Shown here: positions 1 to 6,197 of the stretch, in pieces
How the letters are laid out: every line of letters starts with the position of its first letter
Position numbering within the stretch: position 1 is the first letter of the stretch
Origin: Chloroflexota bacterium
Lineage (GTDB): Bacteria; Chloroflexota; Anaerolineae; Anaerolineales; Villigracilaceae
Direction of reading: 5' to 3'
Length of the DNA stretch: 22,698 nucleotides
NCBI GenBank assembly: GCA_021796315.1
Contig: JAJYOH010000023.1
Coordinates: 1-22,698 of the forward strand
Position numbers and translations under genes: made by a program
Notes under the pieces: model-generated
What the model was told of the DNA's origin: nothing
What the model saw: only the letters and a program-made list of their open reading frames with translations
Database searches by the model: none

Positions 1-59
1 TCAAGTATAGATGATAGGATTGGCTTCGTAAGGTGATTTCTCTTCTCCTCCTTTCAAGA

Positions 60-88
60 GAGAACCGCGGTCGGCGTCCGCGGTTCTC
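60..88. terminator. Strong hairpin upstream of the TyrA-like gene
   Basis: A perfect 11-bp stem (GAGAACCGCGG at 60-70 with CCGCGGTTCTC at 78-88) encloses a 7-nt loop. No T-run follows, so it is not a classical intrinsic terminator on the plus strand. It may end an upstream gene outside the window. The adjoining CTCGCA/TGCGAG pair (86-91 and 98-103) resembles the end of the CATTGCGAG repeats seen elsewhere, so it could also be a decayed repeat copy. Confidence 0.4.
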
Positions 89-162
89 GCAATTTAATGC
101 GAGAAGATATTAGAATATACGTTCGATTATACACGTGTCAATGCCCGTCCATCAAGAGGCAG

Positions 163-168
163 TATAAT
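163..168 (+). promoter_or_regulatory. -10 box for the TyrA-like gene
   Basis: A perfect TATAAT lies 25 nt before the ATG at 194, leaving room for a short leader carrying the GGAG ribosome site at 182-185. No convincing -35 hexamer is present at the usual distance, so the assignment rests on the -10 alone. Confidence 0.45.
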
Positions 169-193
169 CCCTTCAATTCCTGGAGAAGAAATT

Positions 194-1198
194 ATGACCA
201 CTCAAATTACCATCCTCGGACTTGGACAGATCGGCGCTTCCATCGGACTGGCTCTGAAAGACAATGCTTCCATCTTTCGCGTTGGTCACGATAAGAACGT
301 GGCGTTGGAAAAAGCAGCGGTCAGCATTGATGCTATAAATGAAGGCCGCAGATTGCTCGATGCTGTTCAGGATGCAGACCTTGTCTTGCTGTGTTTGCCG
401 TTGGCCGAAATGCGCGAGACGTTGATGAAGATTAGCCCACACTTGAAAGAGAATTCAGTTGTGATGGACACTGCGCCGATCAAAAGCGGGGTGATGAATT
501 GGGCCAAGGAATTCATTCCGCAAGGCCGCTTCTATCTTGGACTTGTGCCGTCCCTGACTCCCGATTCTTTTGCATCGTCTGAAACCGGACTCAACGCCGC
601 GCACCCCGATCTTTTCAAGCACACTATCATGGCCGTGGACGCGCCTCCCGGAACGCCGCTCGAAGTGGAACAGTTGGCGGTGGATTTGGCAAAACTTTTG
701 GGCGCCAAAACCATGCTAACGGATGCAGCCGAGTCAGATGGTTTGATGACTACCGTGCACCTGCTGCCTCAATTAACTGCTGCGGCCTTACTGGATGCCA
801 CCATTGATGGCTCTGGCTGGCTGGACGCGCGTAAATTGGCCGGGCGTCCGTTTGCGGGCGTGACGGGCGGCCTGGCATATTATGATGACCCGGCCTCATT
901 GAAGGAAGCTGTGCTGGCGAGCCGCCTTAGTGTTGTCCATGCGCTGGATGTGCTGATGGCTTCGCTCAAAGGTCTGCGCGATGATATCGAAAAAGGCGAT
1001 GAGAAAAGTGTGGTCGAGCGTTTGGATCAGGCCTTTGCCGCGCGTGAACGCTGGCTCGATGAACGGTCAGCCGCCGGGTGGTTGAAAGAAGGCGGCGATA
1101 CGATCGAACTCCCGGATCCGGGTGTGCAGATTCGTCAGATGTTGTTTGGAAGCAGTGTATTTGATCGTAATAAAGATAAGAATAAAAAGAAGAAATGA
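194..1198 (+). CDS. Divergent prephenate/arogenate dehydrogenase-family protein
   Basis: This 334-residue protein has the TyrA layout: an N-terminal Rossmann domain with GLGQIG at residues 9-14 and an acidic residue after the second strand (GHDKN, about 31-35) that suggests NAD over NADP, then a helical dimerisation domain. The DTAPIKSGV segment (92-100) matches the D-x-x-S-x-K region of TyrA. Known TyrA enzymes carry a catalytic histidine in a GxHPMxG motif and a second conserved S-H-L-P-H segment. Here the corresponding stretches read GLVPSL (116-121) and VHLLPQ (188-193), so both key histidines appear replaced. The fold assignment is good but prephenate oxidation is uncertain. The start at 194 is supported by GGAG 8 nt upstream. 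The C-terminus is a lysine-rich tail. No other aromatic-pathway gene is adjacent. Confidence 0.75.
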   Translation: MTTQITILGLGQIGASIGLALKDNASIFRVGHDKNVALEKAAVSIDAINEGRRLLDAVQDADLVLLCLPLAEMRETLMKISPHLKENSVVMDTAPIKSGVMNWAKEFIPQGRFYLGLVPSLTPDSFASSETGLNAAHPDLFKHTIMAVDAPPGTPLEVEQLAVDLAKLLGAKTMLTDAAESDGLMTTVHLLPQLTAAALLDATIDGSGWLDARKLAGRPFAGVTGGLAYYDDPASLKEAVLASRLSVVHALDVLMASLKGLRDDIEKGDEKSVVERLDQAFAARERWLDERSAAGWLKEGGDTIELPDPGVQIRQMLFGSSVFDRNKDKNKKKK

Positions 1199-1204
1199 TT
1201 ATCT

Positions 1205-1340
1205 GTCATTGCGAGCGCACTTCCCTGGCGCTTGCACCAGGGCAAGTGTGCGAAGCAATCTCCAATTAAGCGGGTGAATCTTGTTGAATGTTTTTGCCTT
1301 TAAGCGGAGATTGCTTCGGGGAAAACCCCCTCGCAAAGAC
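1205..1340. repeat. CATTGCGAG palindromic repeat, copy 1
   Basis: The outer arms are GTCATTGCGAG (1205-1215) and CTCGCAAAGAC (1330-1340). The inner arms are GAAGCAATCTC (1252-1262) and GAGATTGCTTC (1307-1317). The left outer-inner spacer is filled by a CCCTGG hairpin module. The centre is AT-rich and shows no ORF. The same outer and inner arms recur at 3596 and 20280, so this is a dispersed family. It fills nearly all of the gap between the TyrA-like gene and the GIY-YIG gene. Confidence 0.85.
1213..1252 (+). repeat. CCCTGG hairpin module, copy A
   Basis: CCCTGG (1223-1228) pairs with CCAGGG (1237-1242) around an 8-nt loop, and CACTT (1218-1222) pairs with AAGTG (1244-1248), giving an 11-bp stem with one bulge. 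Across 40 bases it differs at a single position from the reverse complement of 3655-3694. Confidence 0.8.
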
Positions 1341-1350
1341 ATGAATTAAC

Positions 1351-1620
1351 ATGCCTTGTTATTGTTACATCGTTGAATGTTCGGATGGAACTTTTTACAC
1401 CGGTTGGACGACCGACCCGCAGCGCCGCGTCAAAACGCATAACGCAGGCCGCGGAGCGCGTTACACGCGCACACGCCGTCCTGTAAAATTGGTTTATCTT
1501 GAGCCTCAGCCGGACAAGGTCAGCGCGCTGAAACGGGAACGCGCCATCAAAACGATGACGCGTGAAAGAAAAATCAAATTAATAGAAAAACAAGACCCTA
1601 AGGATTTTCAAAATCCTTAG
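1351..1620 (+). CDS. GIY-YIG domain protein (YhbQ/UPF0213-like)
   Basis: This 89-residue protein is essentially one GIY-YIG nuclease domain. It has YIV at residues 6-8 and YTG at 16-18 in place of GIY...YIG, the following arginines at 25-26, HNAG at 30-33 and the conserved glutamate E63 in KRERAIK. Family members of this size are poorly characterised; structure-specific DNA cleavage is the family expectation and is not shown here. The last eight or so residues (DPKDFQNP) and the stop codon are encoded by one arm of a perfect palindrome (1593-1625), so the original C-terminus was probably replaced by a small repeat. No ribosome-binding site is evident before the ATG, which lies 10 bp beyond the upstream repeat. 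Confidence 0.8.
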   Translation: MPCYCYIVECSDGTFYTGWTTDPQRRVKTHNAGRGARYTRTRRPVKLVYLEPQPDKVSALKRERAIKTMTRERKIKLIEKQDPKDFQNP

Positions 1621-1625
1621 GGTCT
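1593..1625. terminator. Perfect palindrome at convergent gene ends; terminator for the minus-strand gene
   Basis: Arms of 15 bp (1593-1607 and 1611-1625, AGACCCTAAGGATTT and its complement) surround a 3-nt loop. Read on the minus strand, the hairpin is followed by a T-rich stretch (TTGTTTTTCT), fitting an intrinsic terminator for the phosphoribosyltransferase that ends at 1630. On the plus strand there is no T-run. The palindrome overlaps the end of the GIY-YIG gene and resembles small dispersed palindromes rather than a gene-specific terminator. Confidence 0.7.
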
Positions 1626-1629
1626 ATGA

Positions 1630-2181
1630 TTAATCCGTAAATAATGGCAAATGCCCAAGCGAGATGATCTCTTCCCACTTTGAGCGTTCGCCTTCGGTGA
1701 GAATGGCCGCCTCTTTGACGACTGTCCCGCCGGCTTTTTCGATGACCATCTTCATGCCCTGTAAAGTGGAACCAGTGCTGATGACATCGTCCACAATGAG
1801 AACTTTTTTGTCTTTCAATATCGCGCGGTCTTTTTCATCGAGTACTAAAATCTGCGGCTGGCCGGTGGTGATGGAAAGCGTCTCGGTGGTGATGGCGTCG
1901 CCCATGTAAGGCTTATATGATTTTCGCAAAATGACGTAAGGCTTCTTCATTTCTGATGACAACGCGTACGCCAGCGGAATGGACTTTGCCTCGGCAGTCA
2001 CCAGCACATCGTAATTTATATTTTTGAGCTTCACCGCAAGCTCGCGTGCACAGGCCTCGACCAATTCAGTGTCACCCAGAATATTCAGAATCGCAATACG
2101 CAGACCTGGCTTGATCTCGAATAAACGCAGATCACGTTTCACTCCGGCGATTTCGATGGAATATGTTTTGCGTTCTGACAT
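1630..2181 (-). CDS. Adenine/xanthine-type phosphoribosyltransferase
   Basis: This 183-residue type I phosphoribosyltransferase has the PRPP-binding loop VLIVDDVISTGST at residues 127-139 with the adjacent acidic pair D131-D132, and an upstream VTAEAKSIPLAYALS segment (61-75) typical of the adenine phosphoribosyltransferase branch. It would transfer ribose phosphate from PRPP to a purine base in salvage. The base preference cannot be read from sequence. The open frame extends upstream to 2286, but the ATG at 2181 is chosen because GGAG lies just before it and the family homology begins there. It is divergent from the DUF951 gene, with 81 bp between the starts, and convergent with the GIY-YIG gene. 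Confidence 0.85.
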   Translation of the reverse strand: MSERKTYSIEIAGVKRDLRLFEIKPGLRIAILNILGDTELVEACARELAVKLKNINYDVLVTAEAKSIPLAYALSSEMKKPYVILRKSYKPYMGDAITTETLSITTGQPQILVLDEKDRAILKDKKVLIVDDVISTGSTLQGMKMVIEKAGGTVVKEAAILTEGERSKWEEIISLGHLPLFTD

Positions 2182-2239
2182 GTTTTCTCCAATGGGAATA
2201 AAAACGAACGGGCAAAGTTTATCACAATTTATGGCGCGG

Positions 2240-2245
2240 TATAAT
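2240..2245 (+). promoter_or_regulatory. -10 box for the DUF951-glycosyltransferase pair
   Basis: A perfect TATAAT lies 17 nt before the TTG at 2263. A weak -35 (TTATCA, 2219-2224) sits 15 bp upstream. The site lies in the 81-bp divergent region shared with the phosphoribosyltransferase. Confidence 0.45.
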
Positions 2246-2262
2246 CTCTCGACATAACCGGA

Positions 2263-2475
2263 TTGAACATGCTTCCTGACCTGCAACTCAATGATCTGCT
2301 CCGTTTACGCAAGCCGCATCCTTGCGGCTCATACGAATGGACCGTTGTCCGTCTTGGCGCGGATATTGGGCTCGAGTGCACAGGCTGCGGCCATCGCGTC
2401 ATGCTCACCCGCCGCGAACTATCAAAACGAATGAAGGTTAACCTGACAAAAAAAGATGAACAGCCATCTAAATAA
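2263..2475 (+). CDS. DUF951 small zinc-ribbon-like protein
   Basis: About 70 residues carrying the DUF951 signature: LRKPHPCGSYEW, then RLGADIGLECTGCGHRVML. The HPCG and CTGC cysteines and histidine could bind a metal, but this is inference. The family is widespread in Firmicutes and Chloroflexi and has no established function. The start may be TTG at 2263 or ATG at 2269; neither has a clear ribosome site. The 3' end overlaps the glycosyltransferase gene by 20 bp, implying translational coupling. Confidence 0.85.
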   Translation: MNMLPDLQLNDLLRLRKPHPCGSYEWTVVRLGADIGLECTGCGHRVMLTRRELSKRMKVNLTKKDEQPSK

Positions 2476-3589
2476 AAAACCTCACATCGTATTCTATTTC
2501 TCCGATACCGGCGGCGGACATCGTTCCGCGGCGGAAGCCATCATCGAAGCGTTGCAGATCGAGTACGCCGATAAGTTTACTTATGAGATGATCGACTTCT
2601 TCAAGGATTACGCGCCGCCTCCATTCAGCAGGTTGCCCGAAATGTATCCGGAGTTGGTCAAGGCGCCGCGATTATGGGAGGCTTCCTTTTACGCCACTGA
2701 TGGACGGGCGCGGGCGCGCATGATCACCTCCTCGCTTTGGCCCCTGGCGCGCCTCGGTGCGCGCCGCCTCGTGCGCGATCATCCCGCTGATTTGATCGTG
2801 AATGTCCACCCGATTGCAAACACGTTTGCGCTCAGGGCCCTCGGGCGCAGCCATCCGCCTTTTTTCACGGTCGTCACGGACATGGTCACGACTCATGCGC
2901 TCTGGTTCGATGGAAGATCCGATCATATTTTTGTCCCGACCGAAACTGCGCGCGAGCGCGGGCTTGCCTATCGCATCCCGGATGAAAAAATCGAAGTGGT
3001 TGGCATGCCCGTTGCGGAGCGTTATTGCGCTCCGCTTGGCGATAAAAATGAATTGCGCAAAAAACTCGGCTGGCCTTTGGACAAGCCGATCGTTTTAATG
3101 GTCGGCGGTGGAGATGGAATGGGTCCGCTCGGCAAGACCGCGCGCGCCATCGATGAATCGGGTCTTGATCTTGGCCTCGTTGTTGTGTGCGGGCGCAATG
3201 AAAAGTTGAAGGCGAATCTGGAATCGCAAAGTTGGGAAAACCCCACATTCATTTATGGCTTCACGCGCGACCTGCCCGATTTCATGCGCGCCGCAGATGT
3301 GATCGTCACCAAGGCTGGGCCGGGCACGATTGCCGAAGCGCTCAATGCAAACCTGCCGATCATTTTGTACGCGAAGCTTCCCGGACAGGAAGATGGCAAC
3401 GTGACCTTCGTCGAATCAGAGGGGGCGGGAGTCTGGGCCCCGAAACCCCAGCTTGTCGTCCGGACTTTGACGCGCTGGATCTGTCGTCCGAGTGAACGCG
3501 AACAAGTTGTGAAGAATGCCCGCCGCGCGGCGCGCCCACATTCGTCGCGCCGCATCGCCTGCGTGATCGGCGAGAAGCTCGGCCTTTAA
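2456..3589 (+). CDS. Diacylglycerol glycosyltransferase (MGDG synthase/UgtP type, GT28)
   Basis: This 377-residue protein has an N-terminal MGDG-synthase domain starting with IVFYFSDTGGGH (residues 11-22), the glycine-rich loop that contacts lipid and sugar in this family. Its C-terminal GT28 domain contains the nucleotide-sugar loop MVGGGDGMGPLG (about 214-225) and the TKAGPGTIAEAL motif (about 285-296) that binds UDP. Characterised relatives transfer galactose or glucose from a UDP-sugar to diacylglycerol at the membrane face, making glycolipids. Which sugar is used, and whether the enzyme is processive, cannot be told. It begins inside the DUF951 gene (20-bp overlap). It is followed by a long composite repeat that separates it from the tsaE operon. 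Confidence 0.85.
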   Translation: MNSHLNKKPHIVFYFSDTGGGHRSAAEAIIEALQIEYADKFTYEMIDFFKDYAPPPFSRLPEMYPELVKAPRLWEASFYATDGRARARMITSSLWPLARLGARRLVRDHPADLIVNVHPIANTFALRALGRSHPPFFTVVTDMVTTHALWFDGRSDHIFVPTETARERGLAYRIPDEKIEVVGMPVAERYCAPLGDKNELRKKLGWPLDKPIVLMVGGGDGMGPLGKTARAIDESGLDLGLVVVCGRNEKLKANLESQSWENPTFIYGFTRDLPDFMRAADVIVTKAGPGTIAEALNANLPIILYAKLPGQEDGNVTFVESEGAGVWAPKPQLVVRTLTRWICRPSEREQVVKNARRAARPHSSRRIACVIGEKLGL

Positions 3590-3654
3590 TTTCACGTCAT
3601 TGCGAGACAGTGTTTTTCTGTCGAAACAATCTCATGTGTAACTAAAGATTGCTT

Positions 3655-3694
3655 CGCACACTTGCCCTGGTGCAAGCGCCAGGGAAATGCGCTC
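3655..3694 (-). repeat. CCCTGG hairpin module, copy B
   Basis: Reverse orientation. CCCTGG at 3665-3670 pairs with CCAGGG at 3679-3684. The 40 bases match copy A except at one position. It abuts the inner arm of the host repeat directly. Confidence 0.8.
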
Positions 3695-3794
3695 TGAGTT
3701 TGCTCCCTGCGCCGTCCTCGGCGCAGGATTTACTCGCAAAGCGCCGCCGAGGACGGCGGCTTGAGCCTATTTACCAACAACCTTTGAGTGCCCC

Positions 3795-3824
3795 CTCTGG
3801 TGCAAGTGCCAGGGAAATGCGCTC
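3795..3824 (-). repeat. CCCTGG hairpin module, copy C (partial)
   Basis: Reverse orientation. It matches 28 of 30 bases of copy B and abuts the right outer arm of the host repeat. One base of the stem has changed (CTCTGG instead of CCCTGG). Confidence 0.7.
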
Positions 3825-3827
3825 GCA

Positions 3828-3857
3828 ACGACATGTGAAAGATGACTGGGTTATAAT
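3828..3857 (+). promoter_or_regulatory. Promoter for the tsaE operon; leaderless start
   Basis: A perfect TATAAT (3852-3857) is followed by exactly 7 nt and then the ATG at 3865, which places transcription start at or next to the start codon. There is no ribosome-binding site, consistent with a leaderless mRNA. The best -35 is ACGACA (3828-3833), 18 bp upstream, and it overlaps the right end of the CATTGCGAG repeat. Confidence 0.55.
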
Positions 3858-3864
3858 TCCTGCG

Positions 3865-4362
3865 ATGCCCATCCTGGATGCACATACATTCGAATTTTTT
3901 AGTCGCAGCCCCGAACAAACGCGCAGGGTCGGGATGCGCCTCGGCGCTTTGCTCCAGCCCGGCGATCTGATCTGTTTGCAGGGCGATCTCGGCGCAGGCA
4001 AGACAACTTTTGTGCAGGGCATTGCGCAAGGCTGGGGTTCGCTCGATGGAGTTTCCAGCCCGACTTTTGTTCTGGTCAATGAGTACAGACGTCCCGACGA
4101 TGCCCTTCTTTTTCACATGGATGCCTACCGCCTCGAGTCCGGACCCGAAGCGGCTGAGCTCGACCTCGACTCGATGCTGGCTGACGGCGCCCTGCTCGTC
4201 GAATGGCCGGAGCGCGTTGAATCAGTTTTGCCGCCTGAACGTTTGTGGCTTCATCTCGAATACATGGCCGAGGAACATCGCCAGATCATTTTCAAAGCCT
4301 GCGGTAAACATTACGATGAAATTTTATCTGACTTGCAAAAGTCCATTTTCGGAGCGCCGTGA
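3865..4362 (+). CDS. tsaE: tRNA t6A biosynthesis ATPase TsaE
   Basis: This 165-residue P-loop ATPase has Walker A GDLGAGKTT at residues 40-48, then SPTFVLVNEY (65-74), HMDAYRL (84-90) and LLVEWPE (110-116), the usual TsaE motif order. TsaE binds the TsaB-TsaD dimer and its ATPase resets the complex that transfers threonylcarbamoyl to A37 of ANN-decoding tRNAs. The frame is open back to 3649, but residues before 3865 are encoded by the repeat and are not TsaE-like. The ATG at 3865 is selected by homology and by the promoter 7 nt before it. Its stop codon overlaps the start of tsaB (TGATG). Confidence 0.93.
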   Translation: MPILDAHTFEFFSRSPEQTRRVGMRLGALLQPGDLICLQGDLGAGKTTFVQGIAQGWGSLDGVSSPTFVLVNEYRRPDDALLFHMDAYRLESGPEAAELDLDSMLADGALLVEWPERVESVLPPERLWLHLEYMAEEHRQIIFKACGKHYDEILSDLQKSIFGAP

Positions 4363-5036
4363 TGTTGCTGGCTGTTGACACATCCACCGCGCAGGTTGGA
4401 TTGGCTTTGTATGATGGCGTGCAAGTCTTCGCTGAAATGGCCTGGCACAGCCGCCAGCATCACACGGTTGAGCTTGCGCCCGCGCTGGCAGAATTGCTTT
4501 CTCGCACCGGAATCAAAATGACGAATGTGCAGGCATTGGGTGTTGCGATCGGCCCCGGTTCATTTACAAGTTTGCGCGTGGGATTATCTTTTATCAAAGG
4601 CATTTCACTGGTGCGGCGTTTGCCGGTAATTGGAATCCCAACGCTGGATGTCCTCGCCGCGGCGCAACCAGTTTCAAAGTTGCCGATGGCTGCCGTTTTG
4701 CAAGCCGGGCGCGGACGACTCGCGTTGAGCATGTATCATGCCAGGTCCGGTGAATGGAAATCGGATGGCGAAGTGAAAGTCACGAACGTGGATGAACTGG
4801 CCGACAAGATCGAACATCCAACCATCGTGGCCGGTGAATTAACTTCTGAGGAACGCCAGCGATTGGCGCGCAAGAAGGTGAATGTGCATCTCGCTGCGCC
4901 GTCGGCTTGTGTGCGGCGTCCGGCCATTTTGGCGGAACTGGCTTTCGCGCGCTGGCAGGCTGGTCAGGTGGACGAAGCCGCCTCGCTCGCGCCGATCTAT
5001 TTGCATGTCGGCGAAGGAATCCCCGATGGGAAATAA
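4362..5036 (+). CDS. tsaB: tRNA t6A biosynthesis protein TsaB
   Basis: About 224 residues of ASKHA fold. LLAVDTSTAQVGLAL at the N-terminus is the phosphate-1 strand and GVAIGPGSFTSLRVGLSF (about 60-77) is the TsaB signature. TsaB is the non-catalytic paralogue of TsaD and scaffolds the t6A complex with TsaD and TsaE. tsaD itself is not in this window. The ATG at 4362 shares one base with the tsaE stop, and a GTG at 4359 is an alternative; GGAG at 4351-4354 serves either. The 3' end overlaps rimI by 11 bp. Confidence 0.92.
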   Translation: MLLAVDTSTAQVGLALYDGVQVFAEMAWHSRQHHTVELAPALAELLSRTGIKMTNVQALGVAIGPGSFTSLRVGLSFIKGISLVRRLPVIGIPTLDVLAAAQPVSKLPMAAVLQAGRGRLALSMYHARSGEWKSDGEVKVTNVDELADKIEHPTIVAGELTSEERQRLARKKVNVHLAAPSACVRRPAILAELAFARWQAGQVDEAASLAPIYLHVGEGIPDGK

Positions 5037-5496
5037 TAATTTGACCGCCATTCGCAAAATGACCATCGAGGATGTTCCCGCTGTTGCCGCAATTGATCAA
5101 ATCTCATTCAGCCTGCCGTGGCCGGAGCGTTCGTTTACATATGAAGTGGATATGAATCCAGTGGCGCGCTGCTGGGTGGCAGAGACCGATGATAAAAAAA
5201 TCGCCGCCATGCTGGTGTTATGGTTGATCGTTGATGAAGCGCATGTTGCCACAATTGCAACGCATCCCGATTTTCGAAAACAGGGAATCGGTGAGCGGAT
5301 TTTAACGGTGGCGCTCAAGGACGCGGCGGAAGCCGGTGCAACGCACGCCCTGCTCGAGGTCCGCGAAAGGAACGAGGCGGCCTTGAACATGTATCGCAAA
5401 TTTGGATTCGAAGTCGCAGGCCGCCGCCCAAAATATTATAAAGACAATGGCGAAGACGCCATTTTGATGACACTTCATAATTTGGAGTTTGCATGA
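5026..5496 (+). CDS. rimI: Ribosomal protein bS18-alanine N-acetyltransferase RimI
   Basis: This 156-residue GNAT enzyme carries the acetyl-CoA loop RKQGIG at residues 84-89, a glutamate at 111 (LLEVRERNEAAL) in the position of the RimI general base, and Y123 in NMYRKFGFEVAGRRPKYY, the usual RimI C-terminal block. RimI acetylates the N-terminal alanine of ribosomal protein S18 in enterobacteria; in other phyla it may act on more N-termini. The ATG at 5026 lies inside the end of tsaB and is preceded by GAAGGAAT. The tsaE-tsaB-rimI order is a common bacterial arrangement. It ends with an ATGA overlap into the uracil-DNA glycosylase gene. Confidence 0.9.
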   Translation: MGNNNLTAIRKMTIEDVPAVAAIDQISFSLPWPERSFTYEVDMNPVARCWVAETDDKKIAAMLVLWLIVDEAHVATIATHPDFRKQGIGERILTVALKDAAEAGATHALLEVRERNEAALNMYRKFGFEVAGRRPKYYKDNGEDAILMTLHNLEFA

Positions 5497-6131
5497 GCGC
5501 CGAAGAAACGTTAGCACAGATCGCAAAAGAAGTGGCCGTGTGCAAAAAGTGCATCCTGCATGAGTCGCGCAACAAGTCGGTGCCGGGCGAAGGACCGGCC
5601 AATGCCGAGATCATGTTGATCGGTGAAGGCCCGGGCTTTTACGAAAACGAACAGGGACGTCCGTTCGTGGGAGCATCCGGAAAATTTTTGAGCGAACTGC
5701 TGGCGGGGGCGGGATTGAAGCGCGAGGAAGTTTTCATTTGCAATGTGGTCAAATGCCGCCCGCCTGCCAACCGCGATCCGCTGCCGGAAGAATTATCTGC
5801 CTGCAACACTTATCTTGACCGGCAGATCGAAGCCATCAATCCGAGCATCATCATCACGCTCGGACGATTTTCGATGGGCAAGTTTATGCAGGGCGCAAAG
5901 ATCACGCAGGTGCATGGACAGATGCGCAAGGTTGGCAATCGTTTTGTGATCCCGATGTTCCATCCGGCGGCGGCTTTGCATCAGGCCGCGCTCAAGCCCG
6001 CGCTCCTGGCGGACTTTGCCAAACTGCCTGAGTTGTTGAAGGAAGCGCGCAAAGGACTCGGACGATCCACGCCTGCGCCGAAAAAAGAAGAAGCGCCGCA
6101 GGAAGATCCAAAGCAATTGAATTTATTTTAG
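5493..6131 (+). CDS. Type 4 (iron-sulfur) uracil-DNA glycosylase
   Basis: This 212-residue protein has four cysteines placed to hold a 4Fe-4S cluster (C17, C20, C88, C104), motif A GEGPGFYENEQGRPFVG at 44-60 and the leucine-loop/HP motif MFHPAAALH at 155-163. These define family 4 enzymes, which remove uracil from DNA at the start of base excision repair. The protein ends in a charged, proline-rich linker and QLNLF (208-212), which matches the bacterial sliding-clamp binding consensus QLxLF. The ATG overlaps the rimI stop (ATGA) and follows TTGGAG at 5481-5486, so it is the last gene of the tsaE operon. Confidence 0.92.
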   Translation: MSAEETLAQIAKEVAVCKKCILHESRNKSVPGEGPANAEIMLIGEGPGFYENEQGRPFVGASGKFLSELLAGAGLKREEVFICNVVKCRPPANRDPLPEELSACNTYLDRQIEAINPSIIITLGRFSMGKFMQGAKITQVHGQMRKVGNRFVIPMFHPAAALHQAALKPALLADFAKLPELLKEARKGLGRSTPAPKKEEAPQEDPKQLNLF

Positions 6132-6145
6132 TTTCCTCATCCCAA

Positions 6146-6171
6146 CCCCTCTCCCAAAATTGGGAGAGGGG
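6146..6171. repeat. CCCCTCTCCC palindrome
   Basis: CCCCTCTCCCAA (6146-6157) and TTGGGAGAGGGG (6160-6171) form a perfect 12-bp inverted repeat around 2 nt. A further GGGGAGAGGG follows. This motif is a familiar dispersed palindrome in many bacteria. It separates the repair operon from the sugar genes and could attenuate read-through; no T-run is present. Confidence 0.75.
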
Positions 6172-6197
6172 CAAGGGGAGAGGGCGAAGGGAAAAGA

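Larger units (their letters stand above)
3596..3832. repeat. CATTGCGAG palindromic repeat, copy 2, enlarged by nested hairpins
   Basis: The outer arms are GTCATTGCGAG (3596-3606) and CTCGCAACGAC (3822-3832). The inner arms are GAAACAATCTC (3623-3633) and AGATTGCTTC (3646-3655). The left spacer holds a small ACAG/CTGT hairpin. The right spacer has grown to about 165 bp and contains two CCCTGG modules (3655-3694, 3795-3824) and two GC-rich hairpins: CCTGCGCC/GGCGCAGG (3706-3713, 3720-3727), and a segment at 3745-3757 that is the reverse complement of 3711-3723. The open frame upstream of tsaE through this stretch is a by-product of the repeat. Confidence 0.85.

Noticed and set aside
1205..1340. 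CRISPR array or tandem repeat from the recurring motifs
   Set aside because: The repeats are palindromic, dispersed and irregularly spaced, with no regular repeat-spacer units and no cas genes.
2182..2286. A 35-residue N-terminal extension of the phosphoribosyltransferase
   Set aside because: It runs into the divergent promoter and the start of the DUF951 gene, and the ATG at 2181 has a GGAG site and begins the family homology.
3649..3864. A 72-residue N-terminal extension of TsaE
   Set aside because: The extension is translated from the CATTGCGAG repeat and nested hairpins, has no TsaE similarity, and a promoter -10 box lies between it and the ATG at 3865.
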